Source of the DNA: an uncultured Massilia sp.
Lineage (GTDB): Bacteria; Pseudomonadota; Gammaproteobacteria; Burkholderiales; Burkholderiaceae_D
NCBI GenBank assembly: GCA_913778765.1
Contig: CAJYXO010000106.1
Location: 1 to 44,021 of the forward strand
Length of the DNA: 44,021 nucleotides
Direction: 5' to 3'
This document shows positions 31,044 through 40,534 of the stretch, piece after piece (within the stretch, counting starts at the first letter, position 1; each line of letters begins with the position of its first letter). Made by a program: the position numbers and the translations under genes. The notes beneath the pieces are model-generated. The model was not told the origin of the DNA. It ran no database searches and saw only the letters and a program-made list of their open reading frames with translations.

Positions 31044-33749
31044 ATGGGACTTCGTTTCTTGCGCCGCGGGAGCGGCTGGTTCGCCGCGGCCGCCTGCGCC
31101 ATGCTGATGGCGGCATGCGGTGGGGGCGGTGGCGGCGGCAGTGGCGGTGGTGGTGGCGGTGGCGGCACCGGCAGCGCGCCGGGCGCGCCGCCGCCGGTCG
31201 CGGTGGATAACAGCTTCAAGATCTCGCTCGTCGTCACGCCGCTGGTCATCACGGCGGAGGAGGGCATGGCCGTCGCTCCGGCACAATTGACCGGTACTTT
31301 CAGCGGCACCCAGCCGGCCTCGCTGTTCACCGGCGGCGACGATCTCGGCAAGGCGATCGACCATGTCGCCGTCGAGGTGGTCGGCACCCAGCTCAAGGTG
31401 AACATCTATGCCAAATCCAACCTCGCGCCCGGTATCTACACCGGTTCGCTGAAGCTCTACGCCTGTAACGACGCGGTGTGCTCGAAGAACTTCGAGGGCT
31501 CGCCGGCAACGGTTCCCTACACGGTCACCATCACCAGGGGCTTCAAGGTCACGCCGCAGACACTCAGCCTGAACGCCATCAGCGGCGCCACGGCGAGCGC
31601 CGAGGTCGCGGTCCAGCCGCAGGAAGGCCAGTCCTTCACCGCGAGCCCGCAGGTCGACTGGCTGAAGGTCGACAAGGTCACGGCCACCGGCTTCACGGTG
31701 GTCGCCGCCAGCATGCCGCCGGGCAGCTACATGGGCTGGGTCCGCGTCGACAGCGGCCAGCGCACACGCGACGTTTCGGTCGGCTATGTCGTCGGCACCG
31801 ACCAGAACACGGTCACGACCATCATCCCGAGCGTGAGTTCGCTGAGCTTCACGGCGCTGAGCACGACCGCCACCGCGGCCCAGCGCGTCGACGCCACCCT
31901 GCCGTCCTGGACGACCGAACTGGGCGCCTCGGTGCGCTACCTGGGTGCGGCGAGCGGCTGGCTGACCCTGACCCGCGCCGGCGACCGCAGCTTCACCCTG
32001 TCGGCCTCGGCCGCCAGCCTGCCGGCCGGCACCTACAGCGCCGAGCTGGTGTTGACGTCCGGTCCTTCGACGATGCCGGTCGCGGTGCCGGTCAGCTTCA
32101 CCGTCGGCGGCGTGAGCTGGGCGGTGACGGGCGCGCGCAACTTCACGGTGAACCGCGACACGACCGCGGCGCAGCTGGGCACGGCCGTGACCCTGGACAT
32201 TCCCGGCTTGCAGGCGCAGCAGTGGAACGCTTCCAGCAGCGCCGCCTGGCTGGTGCTGAGCCAGACTGCCGGGACCACCGGCACGGGCCAGCTCAAGGCG
32301 TCCGTCGACCTGGCCGAACTGCGCCGCCTGCCGAACTTCGCCACCTACACCGCCGAGGTCACGGTCAGCAGCCCCAACCCCCTGATCGCCCCGGCCAAAC
32401 TGCCGTTCACCCTGGTCAAATCGGTGCCCGAACTGCGCTACGCGAGCCCGTATGCGCGCCTGCCCAACGAATCCGGCGATGTCACCCTGCGCGGCCGGGG
32501 CTTCAGCACGCTGGGGCAGCCTGGACAGGCACTGCAGGTGAGCGGCGCGACCCCGCTGGCCGTCACCCTGGTCAGCGACACCGAACTGACCGTGCGCCTG
32601 CCCGGCGCGGCGTCCGGCACGGTATCGTTTGCCCTCCCCAACCAGTTGGGCATCGACAGCGCCACGCCTGAACTGAAGGTGGCCGCGCCGCACACCTATG
32701 CCTACCAGGCGGTGCCGACCGCGGGTCGCAAGGGCGGGCTGGTGTTCGATCCGGTGGCCCAGGCCCTGTACACCGCCAATGCCACGCTGGGTTCGGTCAT
32801 GCGCTTCAGCTACGACGGCAGCAAGTGGAATACCGACAGCGTCCCGCTGCCGGGCGCCGACATGGCGGGCCTCTCGCCGGACGGCAAGCTGGTGGTGGCG
32901 ACCAGCACGACGACCAACAGCGTGGTGCTGCTCGACCCGGCCACCCTGGCCAAGCGCGGCACCTATACCGCGCAAACGGTCGGCGCCGGCGGACCCTATG
33001 TCGCCCCGCGCCTGGGCGTGATGAACGACGGCCGGGCCTACTTCCAGGGCAGCGTGGCGGGCGCCGGCGGCCTGCCGTACTTCGACATCTTCAGCCGCAG
33101 CTTCGGCGGCGTCGACGGCAACTTCACCTTCTATGACGGCCCCTGGTTCGACGTCTCCGGCGACGGCTCGCGCATGCTGATCGTGCAGTCGGCCGGGATC
33201 TCGCCGTCGCCGCCGATGCTGTACATGAACAGCACGGACCCGGCCCCCAAGGTGAACCCGGCCGGCCTGAATTTCTGGTATCGGGCGGCGCAAAGCCTGC
33301 ATGGCGAACGCTTCGTCGAAGAAAACCTGCGGGTCTGGGACCGCGATTTCGCCTTCATGGGCAACCTGAGCATCCCGGCCAGCAGCAATTACTACGGCCG
33401 CTACACGGTGCTGTCGCCGGATGGCCGCCGCGCCTACGTGCTGGCCTACGATTTCGCGGGCAACGGCAGCGGGGCGCCGCGCGTCTATGTGTTCGATACC
33501 AGCACCCGCATGGTGTCGAGCACCGACCTGCCGCTGCTCGGCTATTTCACGCTGGCCGACAGGCCGAGCTGCAGTCCCATCGACTACAACTGCGTCGAAT
33601 CCCTGCGCGCCACCGTCAGCCCGGACGGCAAGACCCTGTTCTTCATCGGCGACGCCAAACTGGTCGTGACGCCGATTCCGGCCCTGACGGCCAGCCCTTC
33701 GGCCACCGCCGGGGCGCCCAGGCTGCGCCTGACCGTGCCGCACCACTGA
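31044..33749 (+). CDS. Large surface or periplasmic lipoprotein: poly-Gly linker, Ig/BACON-like repeats, IPT-like domain, beta-propeller-like C-terminus
   Basis: 901 aa from ATG 31044 (ATG 31035 is 3 codons earlier). The signal peptide ends in lipobox MAAC (Cys25), followed by seven Gly, Ser, eight Gly. Residues about 55-460 contain successive Thr/Ser-rich beta-sandwich repeats, e.g. 'SLSFTALSTTATAAQRVDAT', 'SGWLTLTRAGDRSFTLSASA' and 'LPAGTYSAELVLTS', resembling BACON-type domains. Residues about 465-545 look IPT/TIG-like ('SGDVTLRGRGFSTLGQPGQA'). The rest has YncE-like propeller motifs ('GGLVFDPVAQALYTANATLG', 'LSPDGKLVVATST', 'TVSPDGKTLFFIGD'). It could bind glycans or protein at the cell surface; no catalytic motif is seen. 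A -10-like TACAAT lies at 31005-31010. Confidence 0.85.
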   Translation: MGLRFLRRGSGWFAAAACAMLMAACGGGGGGGSGGGGGGGGTGSAPGAPPPVAVDNSFKISLVVTPLVITAEEGMAVAPAQLTGTFSGTQPASLFTGGDDLGKAIDHVAVEVVGTQLKVNIYAKSNLAPGIYTGSLKLYACNDAVCSKNFEGSPATVPYTVTITRGFKVTPQTLSLNAISGATASAEVAVQPQEGQSFTASPQVDWLKVDKVTATGFTVVAASMPPGSYMGWVRVDSGQRTRDVSVGYVVGTDQNTVTTIIPSVSSLSFTALSTTATAAQRVDATLPSWTTELGASVRYLGAASGWLTLTRAGDRSFTLSASAASLPAGTYSAELVLTSGPSTMPVAVPVSFTVGGVSWAVTGARNFTVNRDTTAAQLGTAVTLDIPGLQAQQWNASSSAAWLVLSQTAGTTGTGQLKASVDLAELRRLPNFATYTAEVTVSSPNPLIAPAKLPFTLVKSVPELRYASPYARLPNESGDVTLRGRGFSTLGQPGQALQVSGATPLAVTLVSDTELTVRLPGAASGTVSFALPNQLGIDSATPELKVAAPHTYAYQAVPTAGRKGGLVFDPVAQALYTANATLGSVMRFSYDGSKWNTDSVPLPGADMAGLSPDGKLVVATSTTTNSVVLLDPATLAKRGTYTAQTVGAGGPYVAPRLGVMNDGRAYFQGSVAGAGGLPYFDIFSRSFGGVDGNFTFYDGPWFDVSGDGSRMLIVQSAGISPSPPMLYMNSTDPAPKVNPAGLNFWYRAAQSLHGERFVEENLRVWDRDFAFMGNLSIPASSNYYGRYTVLSPDGRRAYVLAYDFAGNGSGAPRVYVFDTSTRMVSSTDLPLLGYFTLADRPSCSPIDYNCVESLRATVSPDGKTLFFIGDAKLVVTPIPALTASPSATAGAPRLRLTVPHH
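31119..31166 (+). repeat. Poly-glycine codon tract after the lipoprotein cysteine
   Basis: Sixteen codons, Gly7-Ser-Gly8, written with mixed GGT, GGC and GGG. It starts directly after the lipidated Cys25 of the large lipoprotein and would act as a flexible tether. It is prone to in-frame length change. Confidence 0.9.
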
Positions 33750-33755
33750 CCGCCC

Positions 33756-33784
33756 GTCCATGGGCTACACTACGGCCCATGGAC
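33756..33784 (+). promoter_or_regulatory. 10-bp perfect dyad over the rarA start codon, with -10-like box in its loop
   Basis: GTCCATGGGC (33756-33765) pairs perfectly with GCCCATGGAC (33775-33784) across a 9-nt loop. The right arm contains the rarA ATG (33779-33781). TACACT at 33766-33771 in the loop is placed so that transcription could start at about the A of the ATG, giving a leaderless mRNA. No Shine-Dalgarno is present. Confidence 0.5.
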
Positions 33785-35101
33785 AACCGCGATTTATTCA
33801 AGAACGAACCCGCAGCGCCCCTGGCGGAGGCGCTGCGGCCCAAGACCATTCAAGAGGTCATCGGCCAGAGCCACCTGCTGGGGCCGGGCAAGCCGCTCAA
33901 CCTGGTGTTCCAGTCGGGGCGCCCGCATTCGATGATCCTGTGGGGCCCGCCGGGCGTCGGCAAGACCACGCTGGCGCGCCTGACGGCGAACGCCTTCGAC
34001 TGCGAATTCATTGCGCTGTCGGCGGTGCTGTCGGGCGTGAAGGACATCCGCGCGTCCATCGAACAGGCCGAGCACTACCTGGCCGGCGGCAAGCACACCA
34101 TCCTCTTCATCGACGAGATCCACCGCTTCAACAAGTCGCAGCAGGACGCCTTGCTGCCCTTCGTGGAGAGCGGGCTGGTGACGCTGATCGGCGCCACCAC
34201 CGAGAACCCGTCCTTCGAAGTCAATTCGGCGCTGCTGTCGCGCTCCCAGGTGTACGTGCTGAAGGCGCTGAACGACGAGGAGATGCGCCAGCTGCTCGAG
34301 CGCGCCCGGGAGCGCGTGCTGCAGGACCTGCAGTTCGACGACGTCGCCGTCGACACCCTGGTCGGCTACGCGGACGGCGACGCCCGCCGTTTCCTCAACC
34401 TGCTCGAGCAAACCAAAACCTCGGCCGACACCGCCGGCGTCCAGCAGATCACGCGCGAGTTCGTCGAGAACGCGCTGACCCTGAACGCGCGCCGCTTCGA
34501 CAAAGGCGGCGACAATTTCTACGACCAGATCTCGGCCCTGCACAAGTCCGTGCGCGGCTCGCACCCGGACGCCGCCCTGTACTGGCTGTGCCGCATGCTC
34601 GACGGCGGCGCCGACCCGAAGTACCTGTCGCGCCGCATCGTGCGGATGGCCTGGGAAGACATCGGCATCGCCGACCCGCGCGCGATCCAGCTCGCCAACG
34701 ACGCCGCCGAGACCTTCGAGCGACTCGGGTCGCCGGAGGGCGAGCTGGCGCTGGGCCAGGCCGTCGTCTACCTGGCGATCGCGGCCAAGAGCAATGCCGG
34801 CTACAACGCCTTCAACGCGGCCATGGCCTTCGTCCGCAAGGACAAGTCGCGCGAAGTGCCGGTCCACCTGCGCAACGCGCCGACCAAGCTGATGAAGGAG
34901 CTCGGCTACGGCCACGCCTACCGCTACGCCCACGACGAGCCGAACGCCTATGCGGCCGGCGAGACCTATCTGCCGGACGGGATGCCGGAACCGGGCTGGT
35001 ACCAGCCGGTGCCGCGCGGGATCGAGGCCAAGATCGCGGAGAAGCTGGCGTGGCTGCGCAGCCTGGATGAAGACGCGCGCGGCGGGGACGGCCCGGAATA
35101 G
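33779..35101 (+). CDS. rarA: Replication-associated recombination protein A (RarA/MgsA), AAA+ ATPase
   Basis: 440 aa. AAA+ core with Walker A '[17 protein letters not shown]' (residues 54-70), Walker B '[20 protein letters not shown]' and sensor-1 '[20 protein letters not shown]'. The C-terminal MgsA/RarA tetramerisation region is recognisable: '[20 protein letters not shown]', '[14 protein letters not shown]', '[18 protein letters not shown]' and '[20 protein letters not shown]'. RarA acts on single-stranded DNA and SSB at stalled replication forks. It belongs to the conserved ftsK-lolA-rarA-serS block. The ATG lies inside a perfect dyad and has no Shine-Dalgarno. Confidence 0.96.
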   Translation: MDNRDLFKNEPAAPLAEALRPKTIQEVIGQSHLLGPGKPLNLVFQSGRPHSMILWGPPGVGKTTLARLTANAFDCEFIALSAVLSGVKDIRASIEQAEHYLAGGKHTILFIDEIHRFNKSQQDALLPFVESGLVTLIGATTENPSFEVNSALLSRSQVYVLKALNDEEMRQLLERARERVLQDLQFDDVAVDTLVGYADGDARRFLNLLEQTKTSADTAGVQQITREFVENALTLNARRFDKGGDNFYDQISALHKSVRGSHPDAALYWLCRMLDGGADPKYLSRRIVRMAWEDIGIADPRAIQLANDAAETFERLGSPEGELALGQAVVYLAIAAKSNAGYNAFNAAMAFVRKDKSREVPVHLRNAPTKLMKELGYGHAYRYAHDEPNAYAAGETYLPDGMPEPGWYQPVPRGIEAKIAEKLAWLRSLDEDARGGDGPE

Positions 35102-35170
35102 GGGCCAGGCCCGCTTTTTCGCAGTTCATGCCGTGTTTTGGGCGGTCCGTCGCAAGTCGATGGCGTCTTT

Positions 35171-35227
35171 GGGTTCGAATCGCTAAAGTTCAACCATACC
35201 GAATCGATCAGCGATTCAAGCGAACCC
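35171..35227 (+). promoter_or_regulatory. Structured leader with two mutually exclusive stems before the 71-aa gene
   Basis: GGGTTCG-AATCGCT (35171-35184) can pair with AGCGATT (35210-35216) and CGAACCC (35221-35227), leaving a 4-nt bulge and a 25-nt loop. Alternatively GAATCG (35201-35206) pairs with CGATTC (35212-35217). Both use the same 3' strand, and the long stem ends just before the AAGGAGA ribosome-binding site at 35229. This could regulate translation or be an operator. Confidence 0.4.
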
Positions 35228-35240
35228 CAAGGAGAACATC

Positions 35241-35456
35241 ATGAACCTGCGTAAAAACCTCGAAGCCGTCTTCATCGTCGCCGCCGTCGTCACCAACTTC
35301 GCCAGCTATGCCGTGGCTTCGGCACAGACCCCGGACATCGTGATCCGTTCGGCGCCGGCCGCCGTGGCCGTCAACAACGTCGTCGACCGGAACGTGCCGG
35401 TGGTCGTGGTCAAGGCGCAGCGCCTGAGCGCCGCCGAGAAAGCCGCACTGAACTGA
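35241..35456 (+). CDS. Small exported protein of unknown function (71 aa)
   Basis: 71 aa with a strong AAGGAGA ribosome-binding site 6 nt before ATG 35241, which supports a real gene. A hydrophobic N-terminus (residues 7-28, 'LEAVFIVAAVVTNFASYAVA') ends in ASAQ, a likely signal-peptidase site. The mature part is about 40 residues and Val/Ala-rich ('SAPAAVAVNNVVDRNVPVVV', 'KAQRLSAAEKAALN'), with no Cys or recognisable domain. It lies between rarA and serS, separate from both by gaps of about 140 and 90 bp, and has its own structured leader. I do not recognise a family. Confidence 0.75.
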   Translation: MNLRKNLEAVFIVAAVVTNFASYAVASAQTPDIVIRSAPAAVAVNNVVDRNVPVVVVKAQRLSAAEKAALN

Positions 35457-36836
<1,380 letters not shown>

Positions 36837-36877
36837 GTTCGCGTGTAAATAGCTCTTCCGTTTTCGCTTGGGGCTGC

Positions 36878-36883
36878 TATAAT
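36878..36883 (+). promoter_or_regulatory. -10 box of tRNA-Ser copy 1
   Basis: Perfect TATAAT 33 nt before the 5' end of the tRNA, at the same distance as in copy 2. The -35 region is weak. A GGCCTCTCGCGA block directly downstream is shared with copy 2; GC-rich discriminators of this kind are typical of stringently controlled stable-RNA promoters. Confidence 0.75.
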
Positions 36884-36916
36884 GTGGCCTCTCGCGAATA
36901 CAGCGACCGGTTACCA

Positions 36917-37006
<90 letters not shown>

Positions 37007-37012
37007 AAAAAG

Positions 37013-37043
37013 AAAAGGGCTCCCGAATGGGGGCCCTTTTTGT
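37013..37043 (+). terminator. Rho-independent terminator after tRNA-Ser copy 1
   Basis: GGGCTCCC (37017-37024), loop GAAT, GGGGGCCC (37029-37036), with one T:G pair, then TTTTTGTTTT. It starts 10 nt after the tRNA CCA. Confidence 0.88.
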
Positions 37044-37057
37044 TTTGGCGAAGAGGA

Positions 37058-37179
37058 GGAGGGCGCCTGCGCGCCCTCCGTGTGGGATTCGAAGGGCCGG
37101 GCATGCTTGCCCGGCACTCTTCGAATCGGCCATCTGCTGCCGCCCGGAGGGGCGGCAGCGCCGCGCGCCGAGGGCGCGC
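37058..37179. repeat. Array of four consecutive hairpins between the two tRNA genes
   Basis: Four inverted repeats follow each other in 122 bp. (1) GGAGGGCGC/GCGCCCTCC, 37058-37079, perfect, 4-nt loop. (2) GATTCGAAG ... CTTCGAATC, 37086-37127, enclosing a perfect GCCGGGCA/TGCCCGGC stem at 37096-37115. (3) GCTGCCGCCC/GGGCGGCAGC, 37136-37159, perfect, 4-nt loop. (4) GCGCGCC/GGCGCGC, 37163-37179, perfect, 3-nt loop. No gene is visible here. It may be a folded RNA, a composite palindromic repeat or a barrier to recombination between the tRNA copies. Confidence 0.7.
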
Positions 37180-37229
37180 GTTCGTTCTCACTGATGTGCC
37201 GTTCATAGAATATTGCCAACCCCAAACCC

Positions 37230-37258
37230 TTGCGGCATTCCAAACCACCAACTATAAT
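37230..37258 (+). promoter_or_regulatory. Sigma70-type promoter of tRNA-Ser copy 2
   Basis: TTGCGG (37230-37235), a 17-bp spacer, and a perfect TATAAT (37253-37258), 33 nt before the tRNA. It is followed by the same GGCCTCTCGCGA block as in copy 1. Confidence 0.8.
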
Positions 37259-37291
37259 ACGGCCTCTCGCGATGCAAGCGACCGGTTACCA

Positions 37292-37381
<90 letters not shown>

Positions 37382-37402
37382 AATATGGACGAAGTCCAAG
37401 AC

Positions 37403-37434
37403 AAAAGGCTCCCCTCGGGGAGCCTTTTGTTTTT
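37403..37434 (+). terminator. Rho-independent terminator after tRNA-Ser copy 2
   Basis: AAAAGGCTCCCC (37403-37414) pairs perfectly with GGGGAGCCTTTT (37417-37428) across a 2-nt gap (functional loop formed by opening the CG ends), followed by GTTTTT. It is the end of the tRNA unit; the mcp gene converges from the other side. Confidence 0.9.
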
Positions 37435-37483
37435 GTCACCGAGGAGGGCGCAGCAGCGCACAATCCCTCCAAGCCAGGGCCGC

Positions 37484-39103
37484 TCAGCGCGCAGCCAGCG
37501 CTGCCCGCCGCACAGGTGCCGGCGCCGCATGCACCTCCGCAGCCTGCTCCCCAGTCCTGAACACACTCACCAGCTTCGCCAGCGCCGCCGCCTGCTGCTG
37601 CATCGCCTGCGCCGCCGCCGCCGCTTCCTCGACCAGCGCCGCGTTCTGCTGGGTCACGCCGTCCATGTCCATGATCGCGCGGTTGGCCTGCTCGATGCCG
37701 TGGGTCTGCTCCGACGTCGCGGCGCTGATGTCGGCCATGATGTCGGCCACCTTGCCGATGCTGTCGACCACTTCGCTCATCGTCATGCCCGCCTGGTCGA
37801 CCAGCTTCGCGCCGGTGTCCACCTTGCCCACCGAATCGTCGATCAGCAGCTTGATCTCCTTGGCCGCCGCCGCCGAGCGCTGGGCCAGCGAACGGACTTC
37901 GCCGGCCACGACCGCGAAGCCGCGGCCCTGTTCGCCGGCACGGGCCGCTTCCACCGCCGCGTTCAGCGCCAGGATGTTGGTCTGGAAGGCGATGCCGTCG
38001 ATGACCGAGATGATGTCGACGATCTTCTTCGAGGATGCGTTGATCGAGCCCATCGTGTCCACCACCTGCGCCACGACTTCGCCGCCGCGGGCCGCCACGG
38101 TCGATGCCGTGCGCGCCAGTGCGTTGGCCGTGTGGGCGTGGTCGGCGTTCTGCTTCACGGTCGAGGTCAGTTCTTCCATCGTCGACGCGGTTTCTTCCAG
38201 CGAGCCGGCCTGCACTTCGGTGCGGCTCGACAGGTCGGCGTTGCCGGTCGCGATCTCGCTCGAGGCGTGGGCGATGTGCTGGGTCGCTTCGCGCACGTGA
38301 CCGACCAGGTCGGCCAGCTTGGCGCGCATGGTGTCCATCGCGAACAGCAGGCTGCCGCGGTCGCCGTCGCGCAGCGTCACTTGCACGTCGAGCTCGCCGT
38401 TGGCGATGCGGCCGGCGATCTCGGCGGCGTAGCCGGGTTCGCCGCCCAGCTGGCGCAGCAGACTGCGGGTGATCAGCCAGGCCATGGCGCCGCCGAGTAC
38501 GGTCGCCAGCAGCGTGATGATCAGGGTCAGGCGGCGTGCCGCCTGGTGCGCCGCGGCGGCCTGGATGGCGGCGGCATCCACCTGGCGTTCGAGCAGTTGC
38601 ACCATCTCGCCCATGGCGACGATGGTCCTGGTCTGGAGGGGCTGCAGTTCGTTCAGCAGGACGCGGTTCGATTCTTCGCGCTGGCCGGCTTTGACCAGGG
38701 CGGTCATCCTGGTGACCACGTCGACCGAGGCGCCGCGCGCGGCGACGATCTTGTCGAGCGCCGCTTTCTCCGTGGCGTCGTTGTCGACCATGGCGCTCAA
38801 CTTGTCAAAGATGATTTTGTACTCGGCGCGGTTGGCCGCCAGCCGCTTGTTTTCGGCGTCGATCTCGGCTTCGTCGGCCATCAGTGCGATGTTGCGGCCA
38901 TTGATGATGGCGTTCATGACCGACTGGCGCATGCCGGCGACCAGGCGGACCTTGACGTTGTCGCTCTCGACGATGCGCGTCATCTTTTCCTGCATGGTCG
39001 CCATGTTGACGATGCCGTTGATGGCGAGGGCGATCATGAGGGCGAGGACGATGGAAAAACCGAGCGCGAGACGCACCCCTACGTTGAGCTTGCTGATCTT
39101 CAT
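37484..39103 (-). CDS. Methyl-accepting chemotaxis protein
   Basis: 539 aa. TM1 at about 10-33 ('[20 protein letters not shown]') and TM2 at about 190-212 enclose a periplasmic four-helix-bundle (4HB_MCP) ligand domain. A HAMP domain follows (about 215-265, '[20 protein letters not shown]'). The cytoplasmic signalling domain has methylation-type helices ('[20 protein letters not shown]') and the hairpin tip '[20 protein letters not shown]'. It ends in an Ala-rich tail without a CheR-binding pentapeptide. Similar to the Tar/Tsr-like receptors common in Oxalobacteraceae; ligand unknown. A minus-strand TATAAT lies at 39135-39140. No che genes are adjacent. Confidence 0.94.
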   Translation of the reverse strand: MKISKLNVGVRLALGFSIVLALMIALAINGIVNMATMQEKMTRIVESDNVKVRLVAGMRQSVMNAIINGRNIALMADEAEIDAENKRLAANRAEYKIIFDKLSAMVDNDATEKAALDKIVAARGASVDVVTRMTALVKAGQREESNRVLLNELQPLQTRTIVAMGEMVQLLERQVDAAAIQAAAAHQAARRLTLIITLLATVLGGAMAWLITRSLLRQLGGEPGYAAEIAGRIANGELDVQVTLRDGDRGSLLFAMDTMRAKLADLVGHVREATQHIAHASSEIATGNADLSSRTEVQAGSLEETASTMEELTSTVKQNADHAHTANALARTASTVAARGGEVVAQVVDTMGSINASSKKIVDIISVIDGIAFQTNILALNAAVEAARAGEQGRGFAVVAGEVRSLAQRSAAAAKEIKLLIDDSVGKVDTGAKLVDQAGMTMSEVVDSIGKVADIMADISAATSEQTHGIEQANRAIMDMDGVTQQNAALVEEAAAAAQAMQQQAAALAKLVSVFRTGEQAAEVHAAPAPVRRAALAAR

Positions 39104-39210
39104 GGCGGAATCGGAACGGATAAGGAGACCGCCGATTATATGATGCAGAGAATATTGCTGAAAGGGAATTTTTACGAACTGTTACTGGTTAGTTATCTAT
39201 TTGTGGTATT

Positions 39211-40173
39211 TCAGCCGCGCTTCACCGCATGCAGCCACACAGCCGCAATCCGCTCGACCTGTTCGTAACCCTCGCAGTCCAGCTGGCCGCCGAAGATGTC
39301 CGGATCCAGTTCCTCGTAGCGCCATTCCTCGCAGGCTTCATCCAGCATGGGCCGGACCGCGTCGAGAAAGCGGTCCTGGCCGTCGACGATGGCGACCCCG
39401 GTGTAGAGCAGCAGGCTGCCGCCCGGATGCAGGCGCGCCAGGCCGGCCTTGACGATGCGGATCGACAGCTCGGCGCCGTGCTCGCCGCCGCCGTGGCGGT
39501 AGGGAAGCTCGTGGGCGTCGAGGATGTAGGGCGGGTTCGACATGATGAGGTCGAAGTGGCCGTCGACGCCGTCCAGCAGGTTGCTGCGGCAGGGGATGAC
39601 CTGGGTCGCGCCGTTCAGCTCGGCGTTGATGGCGGTGAGAGCGAGGGCATCGTCGTTGATGTCGGTGCTGTAGACGGTGGCGCCGGGACAGCACAGGGCC
39701 AGTTCGATCGCGCCCGGTCCGGCGCCGCCGCCGATGTCGACCGCGCGCCGCACCGGCCGCCGGATCAGGTCGGACGCCAGGGCGCGCCGCAGCGCGGCCA
39801 GGTAGCGGTAGGTGTCGGGGCCGAAGAACACGGCGTCGGCGTCGTCGGTGGGCCAGGCCGAGTGGAAGTAAAGCCGGCGGCCGACGGTCGAGGCGCGCAC
39901 GCGGGCGCGGTGGCCGTGGCCGCCGGCCTGGTCGGTCTCGTCGCGCAGCCCGGCGTCGACCAGCAGGGCGTCGATCTCGGGCGGCAGCACGCCGTCGCGG
40001 TAGGATCGGCTCCAGCCGAACACGCCGCGCAAGTCTTGCGCCCAGGCGTTTTCCGGGCGGCGGTTGACGCGCCGGTGGGTGGCCGGGGTGACGCTGATGA
40101 ATGCGTAGCCGCGTCCGCGCAGCAGGCGGCCGAGCTCGACGAGGAGGGAAGGATGGGTCAGGTGCAGGCGCAT
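39211..40173 (-). CDS. Class I SAM-dependent methyltransferase (HemK/PrmC-like NPPY motif)
   Basis: 320 aa. Rossmann methyltransferase with SAM motif I 'AVDIGGGAGPGAIELAL' at about residue 145, motif II acidic residue in 'VYSTDINDDALALTAINAEL', and motif IV 'FDLIMSNPPYI', the NPPY signature of enzymes that methylate amide or exocyclic amino nitrogens (PrmC, RlmG/RsmC, adenine methylases). The N-terminal 130 residues do not match the PrmC recognition domain, so the target (protein glutamine, rRNA or other) is uncertain. It stands alone, divergent from the small gene at 40339. Confidence 0.85.
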   Translation of the reverse strand: MRLHLTHPSLLVELGRLLRGRGYAFISVTPATHRRVNRRPENAWAQDLRGVFGWSRSYRDGVLPPEIDALLVDAGLRDETDQAGGHGHRARVRASTVGRRLYFHSAWPTDDADAVFFGPDTYRYLAALRRALASDLIRRPVRRAVDIGGGAGPGAIELALCCPGATVYSTDINDDALALTAINAELNGATQVIPCRSNLLDGVDGHFDLIMSNPPYILDAHELPYRHGGGEHGAELSIRIVKAGLARLHPGGSLLLYTGVAIVDGQDRFLDAVRPMLDEACEEWRYEELDPDIFGGQLDCEGYEQVERIAAVWLHAVKRG

Positions 40174-40300
40174 GGTTCCAGCATGACGAGCGCCCGGCGG
40201 CGGCTCTGTGCGCGGGCCAACAGAGTACGCTGTCCGTTAAAATCGCTTTATGTGAAGGGTCGAACATACCCGGCCGGCGAGCTTGCGCATACTGGCATCA

Positions 40301-40323
40301 CAGGCGAACGCCGGGTTCGCCTG
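40301..40323 (+). promoter_or_regulatory. Hairpin in the leader of the 61-aa gene
   Basis: CAGGCGAAC (40301-40309) pairs perfectly with GTTCGCCTG (40315-40323) across the 5-nt loop GCCGG. It ends 4 nt before the GAAAGGA ribosome-binding site and 16 nt before ATG 40339. There is no U-tract, so it is more likely a leader structure or operator than a terminator. Confidence 0.5.
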
Positions 40324-40338
40324 CATGAAAGGACCATC

Positions 40339-40524
40339 ATGAGGACGAGATTGCCGAACGCTTCCGTGAACGCGCGCCTGGAGCGCGAACTGGAGCGTGA
40401 GCGCCGCGAGCGCATGCTGCACGACGAGCAGCGCGCCGGCCTGGCCGCGGACGAGGAGTTCCGTAACAAGGATGCCCGCGAGCAGGCGGGCGCGGTGTGC
40501 GTGAAAAGGCCGCCGGGACGATAA
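40339..40524 (+). CDS. Small highly charged protein (61 aa), unknown function
   Basis: 61 aa from ATG 40339, with GAAAGGA 6-12 nt upstream. The protein is very rich in Arg and Glu ('ARLERELERERRERMLHDEQ', then 'RAGLAADEEFRNKDAREQAG') and probably forms one long helix or coiled coil. One Cys is near the C-terminus. It ends 10 nt before the zinc-peptidase gene, so the two are likely co-transcribed. No family is recognised. A translation artefact of GC-rich DNA is possible, but the ribosome-binding site and spacing support a gene. Confidence 0.6.
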   Translation: MRTRLPNASVNARLERELERERRERMLHDEQRAGLAADEEFRNKDAREQAGAVCVKRPPGR

Positions 40525-40534
40525 GGAGAAGAAA

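Noticed and set aside
35102..35120. Terminator after rarA (GGGCC/GGCCC followed by GCTTTTT)
   Set aside because: The two arms are only 1 nt apart, so a normal loop would leave a stem of about 3 bp. Too weak to call.
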